Source of the DNA: Helicobacter bilis
Lineage (GTDB): Bacteria > Campylobacterota > Campylobacteria > Campylobacterales > Helicobacteraceae
Length of the DNA: 64,000 nt
Assembly (NCBI RefSeq): GCF_001999985.1
Contig: NZ_CP019645.1
Coordinates: forward strand, 744,001-808,000
Direction of reading: 5' to 3'
In this document: positions 1-8,948 of the stretch, one piece after another
How positions within the stretch are numbered: the first letter of the stretch is position 1
Layout of the letters: every line of letters starts with the position of its first letter
Program-made: the position numbers and the translations under genes
The notes under the pieces: generated by a model
Database searches by the model: none
Told to the model about the DNA's origin: nothing
Seen by the model: only the letters and a program-made list of their open reading frames with translations

Positions 1-2
1 TT

Positions 3-698
3 GCATTTTTCCCCTTTTTTGATAATCAGATTTTACCTGTGAGTGTGCGGGCGGCTCTTGCCTTTGTGCTTGCAGTTGTGTTTATGCCGATGGTAACGCA
101 TATTATCTCTTATCCTAGTTTGACAGCATTTATGATTGGTGGGCTGTTTGAGATACTTTTAGGTTTTACTTGTGGACTTGTGTTGCAAATCATCTTTTCA
201 TCTATCGTATTTGCCGGGGATTTGGCAAGTTTTTCTATGGGTTTGACTATGGCTAGTGCGTATGATCCTATGAGTGGGACTACAAAGCCTATAGTCTCTC
301 AAGTTGTGGTGTTTTTATCAATTCTTATGGCATTGCATTTTAATTTTCACTATCTTTTGCTTGATATTATCGCGCGAACGCTGAATGATACGCCACTTGG
401 TGGTTTTATGCTAAGTGATAATATTGTCGCATATTTTACAAAGTCATTTGCAAATATGATTCTAATCGGCTTTTCTATGGCGTTTCCTATTATTGCTGTG
501 TTGCTTTTGACTGATATTATTTTTGGCATGATTATGAAAACTCACCCGCAATTTAACCTGCTTGTGATTGGTTTCCCTGTGAAAATTGGCGTGGCTTTAG
601 TGATTTTAGCCATTATTGTGCCTAGTATTATGCAGCATTTTAGATATGATTTAAGTGAGGGCATGAAAGTATTATGGAAGATTCTAAGTCAAGATTAA
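3..698 (+). CDS. fliR: FliR, flagellar type III export gate protein (5' end outside window)
   Basis: FliR is a polytopic inner-membrane component of the FliPQR export gate, through which flagellar subunits are secreted. The frame is open from the window edge: before the GTG at 39 it reads AFFPFFDNQILPVSVRAAL, the typical early part of FliR, so the true start lies upstream. The rest is strongly hydrophobic with several membrane segments, and carries the FliR-like stretch FAGDLASFSMGLTMASAYDP. About 232 codons are visible, against roughly 255 for the family, so only a short N-terminus is missing. The next gene starts 9 nt downstream, which suggests co-transcription. The assignment is secure; only the start is unknown. 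Confidence 0.92.
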   Translation, partial: AFFPFFDNQILPVSVRAALAFVLAVVFMPMVTHIISYPSLTAFMIGGLFEILLGFTCGLVLQIIFSSIVFAGDLASFSMGLTMASAYDPMSGTTKPIVSQVVVFLSILMALHFNFHYLLLDIIARTLNDTPLGGFMLSDNIVAYFTKSFANMILIGFSMAFPIIAVLLLTDIIFGMIMKTHPQFNLLVIGFPVKIGVALVILAIIVPSIMQHFRYDLSEGMKVLWKILSQD

Positions 699-707
699 AG
701 GGGTAAT

Positions 708-1040
708 ATGCTATATATTATGATACTTTTTATAGCCTTACTTACGGCATTAACAAGGTTTTTGCCATTCTTTATTTTTCGTAATAAAGCCCCAAAAGTT
801 ATCACAGATTTAGGCATTCTTTTGCCCCCTAGTCTTATTGCTATGATATTTGTGTATTCATGTAAGGATATGTTGGGCTTAGATAATATTGATAATGGGG
901 TCTATGGGCTTATTGGCATTATTTTTGTGCTGTTTTTACATATTATGTTTAAGAATATTTTAGTGAGTATTTTTTGTGGCACACTCTTTTATCTTATTTT
1001 GCGTAATTATGATTTAATATCTAGTTTAATGGCTTCTTGA
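708..1040 (+). CDS. azlD: AzlD-like branched-chain amino acid export subunit
   Basis: This 110-residue, very hydrophobic protein has about four membrane segments and the AzlD features: an N-terminal ALLTALTRFLPFFIF segment and a following LGILLPPSLIAMI. AzlD works with the larger AzlC to export branched-chain amino acids. No azlC is in view; in Helicobacter the two are usually adjacent, so either the partner is elsewhere or this is an orphan. A GGGGTAAT ribosome binding site precedes the ATG. It sits between fliR and a ThiE-like gene, and its TGA stop overlaps the next ATG (TGATG), so the three probably share a transcript. Confidence 0.8.
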   Translation: MLYIMILFIALLTALTRFLPFFIFRNKAPKVITDLGILLPPSLIAMIFVYSCKDMLGLDNIDNGVYGLIGIIFVLFLHIMFKNILVSIFCGTLFYLILRNYDLISSLMAS

Positions 1041-1849
1041 TGTTATCCTATCTCATTTTATCCCCTGCATATTATGCTGATGATACATTATATACAAAGC
1101 TACAATATGCTTATGCTATGTTAGAATCTAAAACTATGAAGTTAGATTTTATCGCATTTCGCTATGATAATAATGATATTTTATCTGCGAATGAATATCA
1201 TAAACTATTTGAAACATATAGATTCTGTCAAACTCATAATATAGCTTTATTACTGAATCTCTCTATCTATAAACTTGAGACACTCATACTTTTATGGCTA
1301 CATGGCTTTAACTTAGGCATACATTTTAAGGAATCTGATATATCTCTTTTGCGTGAGAATATCTGTAAAGATTTAAAGCAAAGCCATGCTTTAATATATT
1401 CTTTGCAAGATAACATGAGTTTGCATGAAAAAGTAAAGATTCTTTATAGCACGCTTTCTCGCACAAGTATCGCAAAAAGTTTAAAGCTATTATGTAATAT
1501 GGAATCTTTTTCATACTTTCTAACTCCATTCAATCACGCCGTAAATACTTATGAAAACTTATCACAAGAAAATAGGCTAGATAAAAGATTCTATCCTATT
1601 TTTGTAAGCACACATCATTTAAAAGATTTATCTAAAGTCCTATCACTTGGGGCTAACTACGCTACAATCAGCCCTATATTCTATGATAAGGGCAATAAGG
1701 CTTTAGGTTTGCCATATCTACAAAATTTGCCTTTGCATGTAAAAGAGAGGGCATTTGCATTAGGTGGTATAAATAGTGATTTAAGAGTGCATGAGATTAA
1801 GTCATGCGGTGTAGCTGGATTTGCTTCAATTAGTTATTTTTTACGATGA
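1040..1849 (+). CDS. Thiamine-phosphate synthase/TenI-like protein
   Basis: The C-terminal half has the TIM-barrel signatures of the ThiE/TenI family: GANYATISPIFYDKG (compare GADYIGVGPIF), then AFALGGI and a final CGVAGFASISYFL. ThiE joins the thiazole and pyrimidine halves of thiamine; TenI is a thiazole tautomerase. At about 269 residues it is longer than ThiE (about 210), with an N-terminal half that I cannot align by eye, so the exact reaction is uncertain. I chose the ATG at 1040, which overlaps the azlD stop, over the TTG one codon earlier. No other thiamine genes are nearby. Confidence 0.7.
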   Translation: MLSYLILSPAYYADDTLYTKLQYAYAMLESKTMKLDFIAFRYDNNDILSANEYHKLFETYRFCQTHNIALLLNLSIYKLETLILLWLHGFNLGIHFKESDISLLRENICKDLKQSHALIYSLQDNMSLHEKVKILYSTLSRTSIAKSLKLLCNMESFSYFLTPFNHAVNTYENLSQENRLDKRFYPIFVSTHHLKDLSKVLSLGANYATISPIFYDKGNKALGLPYLQNLPLHVKERAFALGGINSDLRVHEIKSCGVAGFASISYFLR

Positions 1850-1951
1850 TGAGTTATGTTTTTAGCTATTAGCTTACAGAGTGAATTAACCCTTTTTATG
1901 CTTAGATATGTTAGAATCTTGGGCTTTAAGTAAATAAAATAAAGGTTAAAT

Positions 1952-2602
1952 ATGAAAAAACTTTTTACTTTCATGCTTTTTTGTGTGATTCTTCAAGCAA
2001 AGGAATATGTTATCGATGAGACGCATTCAAGTGTGAGTTTTAGTGTAAAGCATTTAAGTGTCGCTGATACCATAGGGCATTTTCAAGAGTTTTCTGGCAC
2101 ACTTGATATTGAAAATAATGCGATTAAGAATCTGCAAGGGCAAGTTGATATCAAAAGTATTAATACCTATAATGCCGCACGAGATGAAGAGCTACTTTCA
2201 ACAGATTTTTTTCACACTAAAAAAGCCTTTTTACAATCTATCTCATATAAAAATAACATTTTACACACAAAACTCACAATAAATAATATAACAAAAGAAG
2301 TAGCCTTTAAGGTAAAAATCACAGGACCAATACGCAATCCAAGCCTATCCTTAAAAGAAAAAAACACAAATACTAATCCTTTCGCATTGCAAACAACCGA
2401 TATGCCATTGCAAAATCCGCATTTAAAGACAAATGATTCTAGCACAGATTGCGGCTGCTATGTCAGCTATGGTGATAATGTCATCGGCGTAGAATTACAT
2501 GGCAAGATTAATCGCTTTGACTTTAATATCGCTACAACCACCCCAAAAGAGCTTTTAGGTGAATATGTCAATATAAAAATCATATTAGAAGGGTCTAATT
2601 AG
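1952..2602 (+). CDS. YceI-family periplasmic protein
   Basis: A signal peptide (MKKLFTFMLFCVILQAKE) precedes a YceI-type lipocalin-like beta barrel: YVIDETHSSVSFSVKHL, FQEFSGTLDIENN and the HTKKAFLQSISYKN region. Family members bind isoprenoid-type lipids in the periplasm; the ligand here is unknown. At 216 residues it is somewhat longer than usual because of an insertion near residues 135-165 that includes CGCYVSYGDN. The SD is AAAGG before ATG 1952. A second YceI gene at 46114 is broken, so this is probably the functional copy. The promoter region lies in the 100 bp after the ThiE-like gene. Confidence 0.85.
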   Translation: MKKLFTFMLFCVILQAKEYVIDETHSSVSFSVKHLSVADTIGHFQEFSGTLDIENNAIKNLQGQVDIKSINTYNAARDEELLSTDFFHTKKAFLQSISYKNNILHTKLTINNITKEVAFKVKITGPIRNPSLSLKEKNTNTNPFALQTTDMPLQNPHLKTNDSSTDCGCYVSYGDNVIGVELHGKINRFDFNIATTTPKELLGEYVNIKIILEGSN

Positions 2603-2663
2603 ATTATAAAGATTCAAATATCACATAGACTGCATACAAAAGATAAAAATAGAATCTTTATGA

Positions 2664-4088
2664 CTATTGCCCAGAACGCTTTGTAGTATAGTATAAAACC
2701 ATAACACTCACGCATAAAGCACAGCATTGTGATATAGGATAGGCGATCCATGCACCCATGATTCCATAATAATGTGTCATAAGTGGTAGTAGCACAACAA
2801 TGAATGCAAGTGTGTAAGCTATCGTTACGACAAAAGAAGCTAGGGCTTGTTGTAATGCTTGCAAGTAAAATGCAATAATTAAATTCACACTCAAAAAGAC
2901 ATAGCCAATAAAGTAAATATTGAGTGCCACCCCGCTTTGTGCCTTAAGCTCTAAATCCTTTAAATACAATGACACAACAAAATCACTAAATACAAAGAAT
3001 AGTGTATATAGAACACAAGAAAGCCCCAATGCTACATAGATATAGAATCTTAGAATCTCTCTCAAACGATTAAAAAGTCTCATGCCATAGTTAAAACTTG
3101 CAATAGGCTGTATGGATTCTGCTAATGCTATCATAATGGTAAAAAAGTTAAATCCTGCATAAAGAATAGCACTATATATCGCAAGGGCAGACTCACCGCC
3201 AATATCTTTTAGAATCTGATTATAAAGCCACATGACAATGCCTACACTTGCTTCACTTGCCGCATAAGGTGAGCCATATTTTATCGCTCTTCCAAGCAGA
3301 TTCCAATTAAGCACTTTTACAAAATATAACTCCCCGCTTTTCTCACAGATAAAGGGTAATGCTGTGCGTATTTTATTGGCTAGATTTTTATTAAAAAAGC
3401 CAAGTAATAATGCCCTATGTCTAGATTCTATATAATGCCACAATAGCACAAGAGAGCCGATAATATGCCCTAAAGTCGTAGCATACGCACTGCCGATAAT
3501 GCCAAACTCCCATACAAATAAAAAGAGATAGTTAAATATCACATTGCAAATAGCCCCAAGAAACATAGCAAACATAGCAAGGCGGGGACGCTTATCATTC
3601 ACCACGCATATATCAAGCACAGGATGTAATATGATTCCAAAAAGTCCCACACAAGTCCCACGCAGATAATCCACCGCCATATCATGCACATTTTGTGTTA
3701 AACCCCGCGCAAAAAAGTCAATTACAGAACTAGCATACGCATAGCACAAAACACCAACTAAAAGCGATAAAGGAAAAAGCAAATACACAATACTACTAAA
3801 AATAGCCCTAGCAATATTCGCTCTCCCTTTTGCAAGATAGTAGCTAATAAGAGTTGCTCCACCTAAAGAAAACATAAGCGAACACGCCATCATAGAAGGA
3901 AATAGGGGCCATACTACAACGATTGCTTTCATAGCGTCATCACCAAGCTTTTTATTAACAAAAATGCCATCAATGGTGGAATAACTAGCCATTGCAAGCA
4001 TGGCTAAAAGCATGGGGATAAAATAGTTAAAAAAGAGTTTTGGGATACTATCGCTTGCTAGATTGAGATTACTCTTTGCGTGTGCCAT
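2664..4088 (-). CDS. MATE-family multidrug/Na+ antiporter
   Basis: This 474-residue protein has twelve predicted membrane segments and the two-fold MATE layout. The N-terminal half has the typical LFFNYFIPMLLAMLAMASYSTIDGIF, and the second half begins near ALPFICEKSGELYF. MATE exporters expel cationic drugs or metabolites in exchange for Na+ or H+; the substrate cannot be read from sequence. It is the second gene of a minus-strand pair: its ATG lies inside the 3' end of pssA (20-nt overlap), with an AAGGGGG ribosome binding site just upstream. Confidence 0.85.
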   Translation of the reverse strand: MAHAKSNLNLASDSIPKLFFNYFIPMLLAMLAMASYSTIDGIFVNKKLGDDAMKAIVVVWPLFPSMMACSLMFSLGGATLISYYLAKGRANIARAIFSSIVYLLFPLSLLVGVLCYAYASSVIDFFARGLTQNVHDMAVDYLRGTCVGLFGIILHPVLDICVVNDKRPRLAMFAMFLGAICNVIFNYLFLFVWEFGIIGSAYATTLGHIIGSLVLLWHYIESRHRALLLGFFNKNLANKIRTALPFICEKSGELYFVKVLNWNLLGRAIKYGSPYAASEASVGIVMWLYNQILKDIGGESALAIYSAILYAGFNFFTIMIALAESIQPIASFNYGMRLFNRLREILRFYIYVALGLSCVLYTLFFVFSDFVVSLYLKDLELKAQSGVALNIYFIGYVFLSVNLIIAFYLQALQQALASFVVTIAYTLAFIVVLLPLMTHYYGIMGAWIAYPISQCCALCVSVMVLYYTTKRSGQ

Positions 4089-4857
4089 TATCCCCCTTTA
4101 TCTCTTCAATATCTTTCTTTTTCATTGTGATTCTAAAAAGCACGATAAAAATCCATCTTATAACACCATAGATTATATACGCACTCAAAAGCACACAAAG
4201 GGCTAAAGATGGCTGGGCGATAACAAACGCAAGGGCTATTAAAAGCACGATGAAATATTTTAGATTCCATTGCACCTTTTTAAAGCTTGGGTAGCGGATA
4301 TTACTCACCATAAGAATAGCAATAAAGAATGCAAAGATGAGAAAAACATAAGTATTTGTGCGTAAAAACTCAATCCAGCCAAAAAAACTCACCTTTTGAT
4401 GTTCCACCACAATAATCCATAAGCACACAATAGCCGCCGCAGAAGGAATAGGAAGCCCAATAAAAGAATTTGTCTCAACATTTGTTGTAATATTAAATCG
4501 TGCAAGTCGAATAGCCCCAAGCACCACAAATAAACCGCTAATTGCCACACCATAACGACCATAATCATGCCCTACATAAAAATACAATAGCACCGCAGGG
4601 GCAACACCAAAAGCAACAATATCAGCAAGAGAATCAAACTCTACGCCAAACTTACTCGCTGTATTTGTAAGACGGGCTACGCGACCATCAAGCCCATCTA
4701 GCACCATAGAAAATAAGATATACCAACAAGCCGTTGTAAAAGCCTTAGAATCTGCTTGCACCAAACCCTTATGTGCCATAAAAATAGCCATGACACCTAA
4801 GAATATGCTACCTGCTGTAAAGAGATTTGGCAGGATATAGCGGGGACTAATTTTCAT
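4069..4857 (-). CDS. pssA: CDP-diacylglycerol--serine O-phosphatidyltransferase
   Basis: PssA makes phosphatidylserine from CDP-diacylglycerol and serine, the first step towards phosphatidylethanolamine. The CDP-alcohol phosphatidyltransferase motif is complete: DGLDGRVARLTNTASKFG followed by EFDSLAD, with both aspartate pairs present. The 262-residue protein is hydrophobic throughout, with a polar C-terminal tail rich in K and E. ATG at 4857 is preceded by AAAGGAAAT. It leads an operon with the overlapping MATE gene. Confidence 0.92.
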   Translation of the reverse strand: MKISPRYILPNLFTAGSIFLGVMAIFMAHKGLVQADSKAFTTACWYILFSMVLDGLDGRVARLTNTASKFGVEFDSLADIVAFGVAPAVLLYFYVGHDYGRYGVAISGLFVVLGAIRLARFNITTNVETNSFIGLPIPSAAAIVCLWIIVVEHQKVSFFGWIEFLRTNTYVFLIFAFFIAILMVSNIRYPSFKKVQWNLKYFIVLLIALAFVIAQPSLALCVLLSAYIIYGVIRWIFIVLFRITMKKKDIEEIKGDNGTRKE

Positions 4858-4994
4858 AAATATTTCCTTTTATAAGCATATAAATACATTGAATCTAAAG
4901 AGTTTCAAAAAGCTTAATTTTAGCATAGTTTTAGATAAGTTGTTACTATTTCTTATAGTCCTAATTTTTATAGCACAAGGATTCTATATTATGT

Positions 4995-5000
4995 TATAAT
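4995..5000 (+). promoter_or_regulatory. -10 box of the mqnB/mtnN promoter
   Basis: A consensus TATAAT lies 32 nt before ATG 5033 within ATTATGTTATAATCAGCG. Helicobacter sigma-80 promoters rely mainly on this box and have no clear -35, so one is not expected here. Confidence 0.6.
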
Positions 5001-5032
5001 CAGCGTTTTAATTTACATAGAAAAGGAAAAAT

Positions 5033-5725
5033 ATGACAATAGGTATTATTGGGGCTATGCGTGAAGAGATTGTGCCGCTTTTAACACTTTATAAAGAATA
5101 TGAAAGCATAGAAATTGCAGGGAATGTGTATTATAAAATCACATATAAAAACGCAACGATTATCATCGCGTATAGCAAAATAGGCAAGGTGCATGCAGCA
5201 ATCAGTGCGACTACCATGATACTACGCTTTGGTTGCGAAAAGATTATTTTTAGTGGTGTTGCAGGGGGATTGGCAAAGGGGCTAAAGGTTGGGGATTTAT
5301 TACTTGCAACAAAGCTATGTCAGCATGATGTGGATATCACTGCCTTTGGACATGCTATGGGCTTTATCCCTGAAGGTAAGCTTTTTTATGAAAGCGATAA
5401 GCAGCTATGCGACATGGCAAAGGAAGTGGCAAAAGATATGGGGCTTAGTATAAAAGAGGGCATTGTGGCAAGTGGAGATCAATTTATCGCAAATCAGCAG
5501 ATAAAAGATTCTATCGTAAAAGAATTTAATGCAATCGCAGTAGAAATGGAGGGGGCAAGTGTAGCCTGTGTGTGTGATAATTTTAAAATCCCATATTGCA
5601 TCTTCCGCTCTATTAGTGATAGTGCCGATGGAGAGGCTAGTCAAAGCTTTGATGAGTTTTTAGAATCTAGTGCAAAGATTAGTGCTGATTTTGTTTATAA
5701 GATTGTGGATAAAATCCTGCTTTAA
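5033..5725 (+). CDS. mqnB: 5'-methylthioadenosine/SAH/6-amino-6-deoxyfutalosine nucleosidase
   Basis: The protein is a Pfs/MTAN-family N-ribosidase: MTIGIIGAMREEI at the start, FSGVAGGL in the middle, VEMEGASVACVC holding the ribose-binding glutamates, and RSISDSADGEA with the catalytic aspartate. In Helicobacter this single enzyme cleaves adenine from methylthioadenosine, S-adenosylhomocysteine and 6-amino-6-deoxyfutalosine. It therefore serves methionine salvage, the activated methyl cycle and futalosine menaquinone synthesis (known for the family, not visible here). Length 230 is normal. It is monocistronic by spacing. Confidence 0.93.
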   Translation: MTIGIIGAMREEIVPLLTLYKEYESIEIAGNVYYKITYKNATIIIAYSKIGKVHAAISATTMILRFGCEKIIFSGVAGGLAKGLKVGDLLLATKLCQHDVDITAFGHAMGFIPEGKLFYESDKQLCDMAKEVAKDMGLSIKEGIVASGDQFIANQQIKDSIVKEFNAIAVEMEGASVACVCDNFKIPYCIFRSISDSADGEASQSFDEFLESSAKISADFVYKIVDKILL

Positions 5726-6044
5726 CAACCGATTGTTATAGTTTAGCCTTGTTAAGATTCTGTAATATCATGAGAGTGAATTTGTATAATTTCAAAGGCT
5801 AATCATGTCAGACAAAGTCTAAAATGAGCAGAGTTAAAGCTAAATTATGAAATTTAATATTTAAATTCATAAAATATAGGGATTTACCCAAACATAAAGC
5901 ACAAATAATTATAAATAAAGACAGATTCTATACTATTTGCCCTAAAAATATACACCTACACACCATCTCACAGCTATTTTAAGTAAATTTTAATAAAATA
6001 TTGAGTATGCTATACTTTTTTACTTTAAGATAAAGGGGCTTATA
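5726..6044 (+). other. Intergenic region with the ppk2 promoter
   Basis: No gene is visible in this 319-bp AT-rich stretch. A likely promoter for ppk2 is the extended -10 TGCTATACT ending at 6016, followed by the ribosome binding site AAAGGGG 8 nt before the start codon. Confidence 0.5.
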
Positions 6045-6977
6045 ATGAGCAAAAAGCAAATTGTCGTTCGACCTGAAGAGTCAATGGATCCACAAGAGGT
6101 ATATAGCAAAAAAAAGGTGATTAATAAACGCCATTTGTTTAAAAATGACTTTTATGAGAAAGAGTTGCGTAAGCTAGAAATCGAGCTTGTGAAATTGCAA
6201 AATTGGGTTAAAAAGACAAATCAAAAAATTGTCATTATAATGGAAGGTAGAGATGGTGCTGGTAAAGGTGGCACGATAAAAGCGCTTACTTCTCACCTTA
6301 ATCCTCGTGGTTGTCGCATTGTTGCACTGAATAAGCCCACAGAGCAGGAAAAAACTGAATGGTATTTTAAGCGTTATATCACTAACTTACCCTCTGGTGG
6401 TGAAATCGTATTCTTTGATAGAAGCTGGTATAATCGTGCTGGTGTTGAAAAAGTTATGGGTTTCTGCACACAAGATGAGTATAAAGAGTTTATCTATCAA
6501 GTGAGCAACCTAGAACAAATGCTTGTTGCAAGTGGCACAATGATTTTTAAATACTTCCTTAATGTTTCGCAAGAAGAGCAAAAAAGACGCATTGAAAGAA
6601 GGAAAAACGATCCATTGCGTATGTGGAAATTAAGCCCTATTGATGCCAAGTCTTTGAACTTATGGGACGACTATACAGAAGCATTTGAAAAAATGTTTTC
6701 ACGCACACATACACCATATAGCCCTTGGATGATTGTAGATTCTAACGATAAAAAGCGTGCAAGACTAAATGTCGCAAGGGATCTATTAAGCAAAGTGGAT
6801 TATGAAGATAAGGACCAAAACTCTGTATGTTTGCTTGCTGACCCAAATATCGTGCATTTATATTCGCAACAATCAAGCTTTATTAAGAAGAATAAAGACT
6901 TTAAAATCTTTGATAAAGAGAAAGATAAAAAAGATAAAAAAGACTCTAAAGATTCTAAAAACGATGAGAAAAAGTAA
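6045..6977 (+). CDS. ppk2: Polyphosphate kinase 2 (PPK2)
   Basis: PPK2 enzymes move phosphate between polyphosphate and nucleotides. The P-loop kinase core is clear: Walker A GRDGAGKGGTIK near residue 67, a Walker B-like EIVFFDRSWYNRAGVE with the catalytic aspartate and arginines, and a lid RRIERRKNDPLRMWKLSP. Residues after about 285 form a low-complexity lysine/aspartate tail (KEKDKKDKKDSKDSK). Length 310 fits a single-domain PPK2. Which nucleotide it prefers cannot be told. Its last 14 nt overlap the probable start of the next gene. Confidence 0.92.
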   Translation: MSKKQIVVRPEESMDPQEVYSKKKVINKRHLFKNDFYEKELRKLEIELVKLQNWVKKTNQKIVIIMEGRDGAGKGGTIKALTSHLNPRGCRIVALNKPTEQEKTEWYFKRYITNLPSGGEIVFFDRSWYNRAGVEKVMGFCTQDEYKEFIYQVSNLEQMLVASGTMIFKYFLNVSQEEQKRRIERRKNDPLRMWKLSPIDAKSLNLWDDYTEAFEKMFSRTHTPYSPWMIVDSNDKKRARLNVARDLLSKVDYEDKDQNSVCLLADPNIVHLYSQQSSFIKKNKDFKIFDKEKDKKDKKDSKDSKNDEKK

Positions 6978-8076
6978 ATCTCATTTACCTAAAAAACGCG
7001 TTATGAAAGCATTTTCTAACGCAATTAAAGCACTCAATACAGAATCTTCATCAAGTGAAAGTAGGCTGGGTGGTAGTATCTCTAGCCATCATAAGAACAA
7101 ACAGAGAGACACTTCTTTATCACATTACACCATAAAAGATTCTAATATGCAAACCCGCACAATTGATAATAATGAAATATACTTTGAGATTATAGGCTTT
7201 GAGCAAAGTAGTGCTATGCAGATAATCTCACATTATGCTATGGATTGTTCTGTATCCTTGAGACTTGCAGATTCTGTGCCACTGCATTCTAGTCTTATGA
7301 GTGAAAATTGCGATAAGTTAGCAAATAAAGAAAATCTAGCCAAAAATAGCAATAACGCGCTACCCGCCATATTATCGCAAGAATACGGCATAATAGCACA
7401 AGGTTCTACACAGAATCTAGACGCATTTTTTAAGATTCTAGATTCTCTATTTGCAGAGCGACTTGTAAAGGGTGATATCGCAACTTTTGTGGTGAAAAAA
7501 CTACAACAGCATAACTACAAACTCTGTGTTGCTGAATCTTGCACAGGTGGAGTTTTGAGTGCGATGATTACAGCTATTAATGGTGCGAGTTCTGTTTTTA
7601 AAGGCGGGATAACGACTTATAGCATTGAATCTAAACAGCAGATTCTAGGCATAAAAGATTCTGTATTTAGAGAGCATAGCGTGTATTCACAAGCTTGTGT
7701 AAATGCGATGGCAAGGGGAGCGATCGACTTATTTCAAGCCGATATCGCCATTGCTACAAGCGGATTAGCCACACACGATGATAGCCCTAATAATTTCTTG
7801 CATTTACCCGCTGGCATGGTTTTTACCTGCATTCTCATACGCGATAGATTGCCAATAAATATTGCCTATAACTATTTATTAGATACAAATATAGAGGGCA
7901 AAGATTCTAAAAACCCCACCCTTTACACTCCGCACACACATATAGATTCTAGAATCTTATCCAAATGGGCGGGTGCAGGGTGTAAGGGTGCAAACTTTAT
8001 AGAATCCAGAATCTTCGTGCAGAAAATGGCTAGTTTGCAAGCCTTGCGTTTGCTTTTAAGCGCCATTGCGAGTTAA
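6964..8076 (+). CDS. CinA C-terminal-domain protein (PncC-like amidase)
   Basis: The second half carries the CinA C-terminal (nicotinamide-nucleotide amidase) fold: VAESCTGGVLSAMITAINGA with the catalytic serine, FKGGITTYSIESKQQILGI, and IAIATSGLA. PncC deamidates NMN in NAD recycling. The first about 170 residues (serine-rich, then EIYFEIIGFEQSS) are not a recognisable CinA MoCF domain. An 'in-frame' tail rich in HTHIDSRILSKW interrupts the usual C-terminus. ATG 6964 overlaps ppk2; ATG 7003 is an alternative. Neither has a good ribosome binding site, so translational coupling to ppk2 is likely. Confidence 0.7.
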   Translation: MRKSKSHLPKKRVMKAFSNAIKALNTESSSSESRLGGSISSHHKNKQRDTSLSHYTIKDSNMQTRTIDNNEIYFEIIGFEQSSAMQIISHYAMDCSVSLRLADSVPLHSSLMSENCDKLANKENLAKNSNNALPAILSQEYGIIAQGSTQNLDAFFKILDSLFAERLVKGDIATFVVKKLQQHNYKLCVAESCTGGVLSAMITAINGASSVFKGGITTYSIESKQQILGIKDSVFREHSVYSQACVNAMARGAIDLFQADIAIATSGLATHDDSPNNFLHLPAGMVFTCILIRDRLPINIAYNYLLDTNIEGKDSKNPTLYTPHTHIDSRILSKWAGAGCKGANFIESRIFVQKMASLQALRLLLSAIAS

Positions 8077-8247
8077 TATTAAGATTTTGACATACCCAAT
8101 GAAATTTCATGTTATTTTATTGTGGTTTTTCTGTTAATATTTAGCAAATTTTAAGGTAAAAAAAGATAGAATAACCCCCATGCTTTGCAAGTAGGGGGCA
8201 TATCCGAAAACAAAAGTATGAGTTTATTTTATTAATAAGGAATGAGT

Positions 8248-8583
8248 ATGAAAAAGCTTCTTTTATTCTTTTTCGCATGTGTTGGTTTTGCACTAGCTGC
8301 TGATGCAAAAGCTGGTGTAGATGGTATTAATGGTGCTGATTTAGTAATGGCACTTTCTGTTCTTGCTGGTGTTGTTGGCTTGGGTATTGCAGCCCTTGGT
8401 GGTGGTATCGGTATGGGTCATGCTGCTGCTGCGGCAATCTCTGGCACTGCTAGAAACCCCGCATTAGGCTCTAAATTGCAAACGACAATGTTTATTGCAA
8501 TCGCTTTGATTGAAGCACAAGTTATCTATACGCTTGTATTTGCTGTTATTGCAATTTATGTGAATCCTTATCTTGCATCTTAA
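8248..8583 (+). CDS. atpE: F0F1 ATP synthase subunit c
   Basis: Subunit c forms the rotating proton ring of ATP synthase. The two-helix hairpin is clear: GLGIAALGGGIGMGHAAAAA, the polar loop SGTARNPALGSKL, then MFIAIALIEAQVIYTLV with the ion-binding glutamate. A cleavable N-terminal signal-like segment precedes it, as in H. pylori. I prefer the ATG at 8248 (MKKLLLFF) to the one at 8242 because AAGG lies 7 nt upstream of it. As in other Campylobacterota, atpE stands alone, away from the rest of the atp genes. Confidence 0.95.
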   Translation: MKKLLLFFFACVGFALAADAKAGVDGINGADLVMALSVLAGVVGLGIAALGGGIGMGHAAAAAISGTARNPALGSKLQTTMFIAIALIEAQVIYTLVFAVIAIYVNPYLAS

Positions 8584-8615
8584 TTGTTTGTATAAAGATT
8601 CTTAAAACTTTTTAG

Positions 8616-8638
8616 TCTCCCTTTGTTCTAAAGGGGGG
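8616..8638 (+). terminator. Probable terminator after atpE
   Basis: CTCCCTTT and AAAGGGGG pair around a GTTCT loop about 35 nt after the atpE stop and just before the tRNA cluster. The following T run is poor, so it may be a processing or partial termination site. Confidence 0.4.
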
Positions 8639-8644
8639 ATTTGT

Positions 8645-8728
8645 GCGCTGGTGGTGGAATGGTAGACACACCATCTTGAGGGGGTGGCGGGGCGACCCGT
8701 GTGAGTTCAAGTCTCACTCAGCGCACCA
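8645..8728 (+). tRNA. tRNA-Leu (GAG)
   Basis: A complete class II tRNA with encoded CCA. The acceptor GCGCTGG pairs with TCAGCGC, the anticodon stem CCATC with GGTGG, and the loop TTGAGGG gives anticodon GAG. A long variable arm (GCGGGGCGACCCGT) and the T loop GTTCAAGTC are present. It is the first of three closely spaced tRNAs. Confidence 0.95.
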
Positions 8729-8760
8729 TCTTCAAATAGAATGATTAAATCCACCATATA

Positions 8761-8847
8761 GCCGGAGTGGTGAAACTGGTAGACGCGCTAGACTCAAAAT
8801 CTAGTAAGGGCAACCTTGTGTCGGTTCGAGTCCGACCTTCGGCACCA
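8761..8847 (+). tRNA. tRNA-Leu (CAA)
   Basis: The acceptor GCCGGAG pairs with CTTCGGC and is followed by ACCA. The anticodon stem CTAGA/TCTAG holds loop CTCAAAA, giving CAA, which reads TTG. The long variable arm TAAGGGCAACCTTGT confirms a leucine isoacceptor. Confidence 0.95.
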
Positions 8848-8871
8848 TTCAATTCAAATTTCATCGATTTT

Positions 8872-8948
8872 GTCCTGATAGCTCAGCTGGATAGAGCGTA
8901 AGATTCCTAATCTTAAGGTCATGGGTTCAAATCCCTTTCGGGACACCA
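8872..8948 (+). tRNA. tRNA-Arg (CCT)
   Basis: The acceptor GTCCTGA pairs with TCGGGAC, then ACCA. The anticodon stem TAAGA/TCTTA holds loop TTCCTAA, giving CCT, which reads AGG. Class I size of 77 nt with D loop AGCTGGATAGAG and T loop GTTCAAATC. Confidence 0.93.

Noticed and set aside
1326-1529. 67-codon minus-strand frame inside the ThiE-like gene
   Set aside because: Shadow frame fully within a supported gene.
1863-1951. Riboswitch upstream of the YceI gene
   Set aside because: No conserved aptamer pattern such as TPP or SAM elements can be seen in this short AT-rich gap.
6802-6963. Upstream extension of the CinA-like gene over the ppk2 3' end
   Set aside because: The extra residues are a frame-shifted reading of the ppk2 tail; ATG 6964 or 7003 is more sensible.
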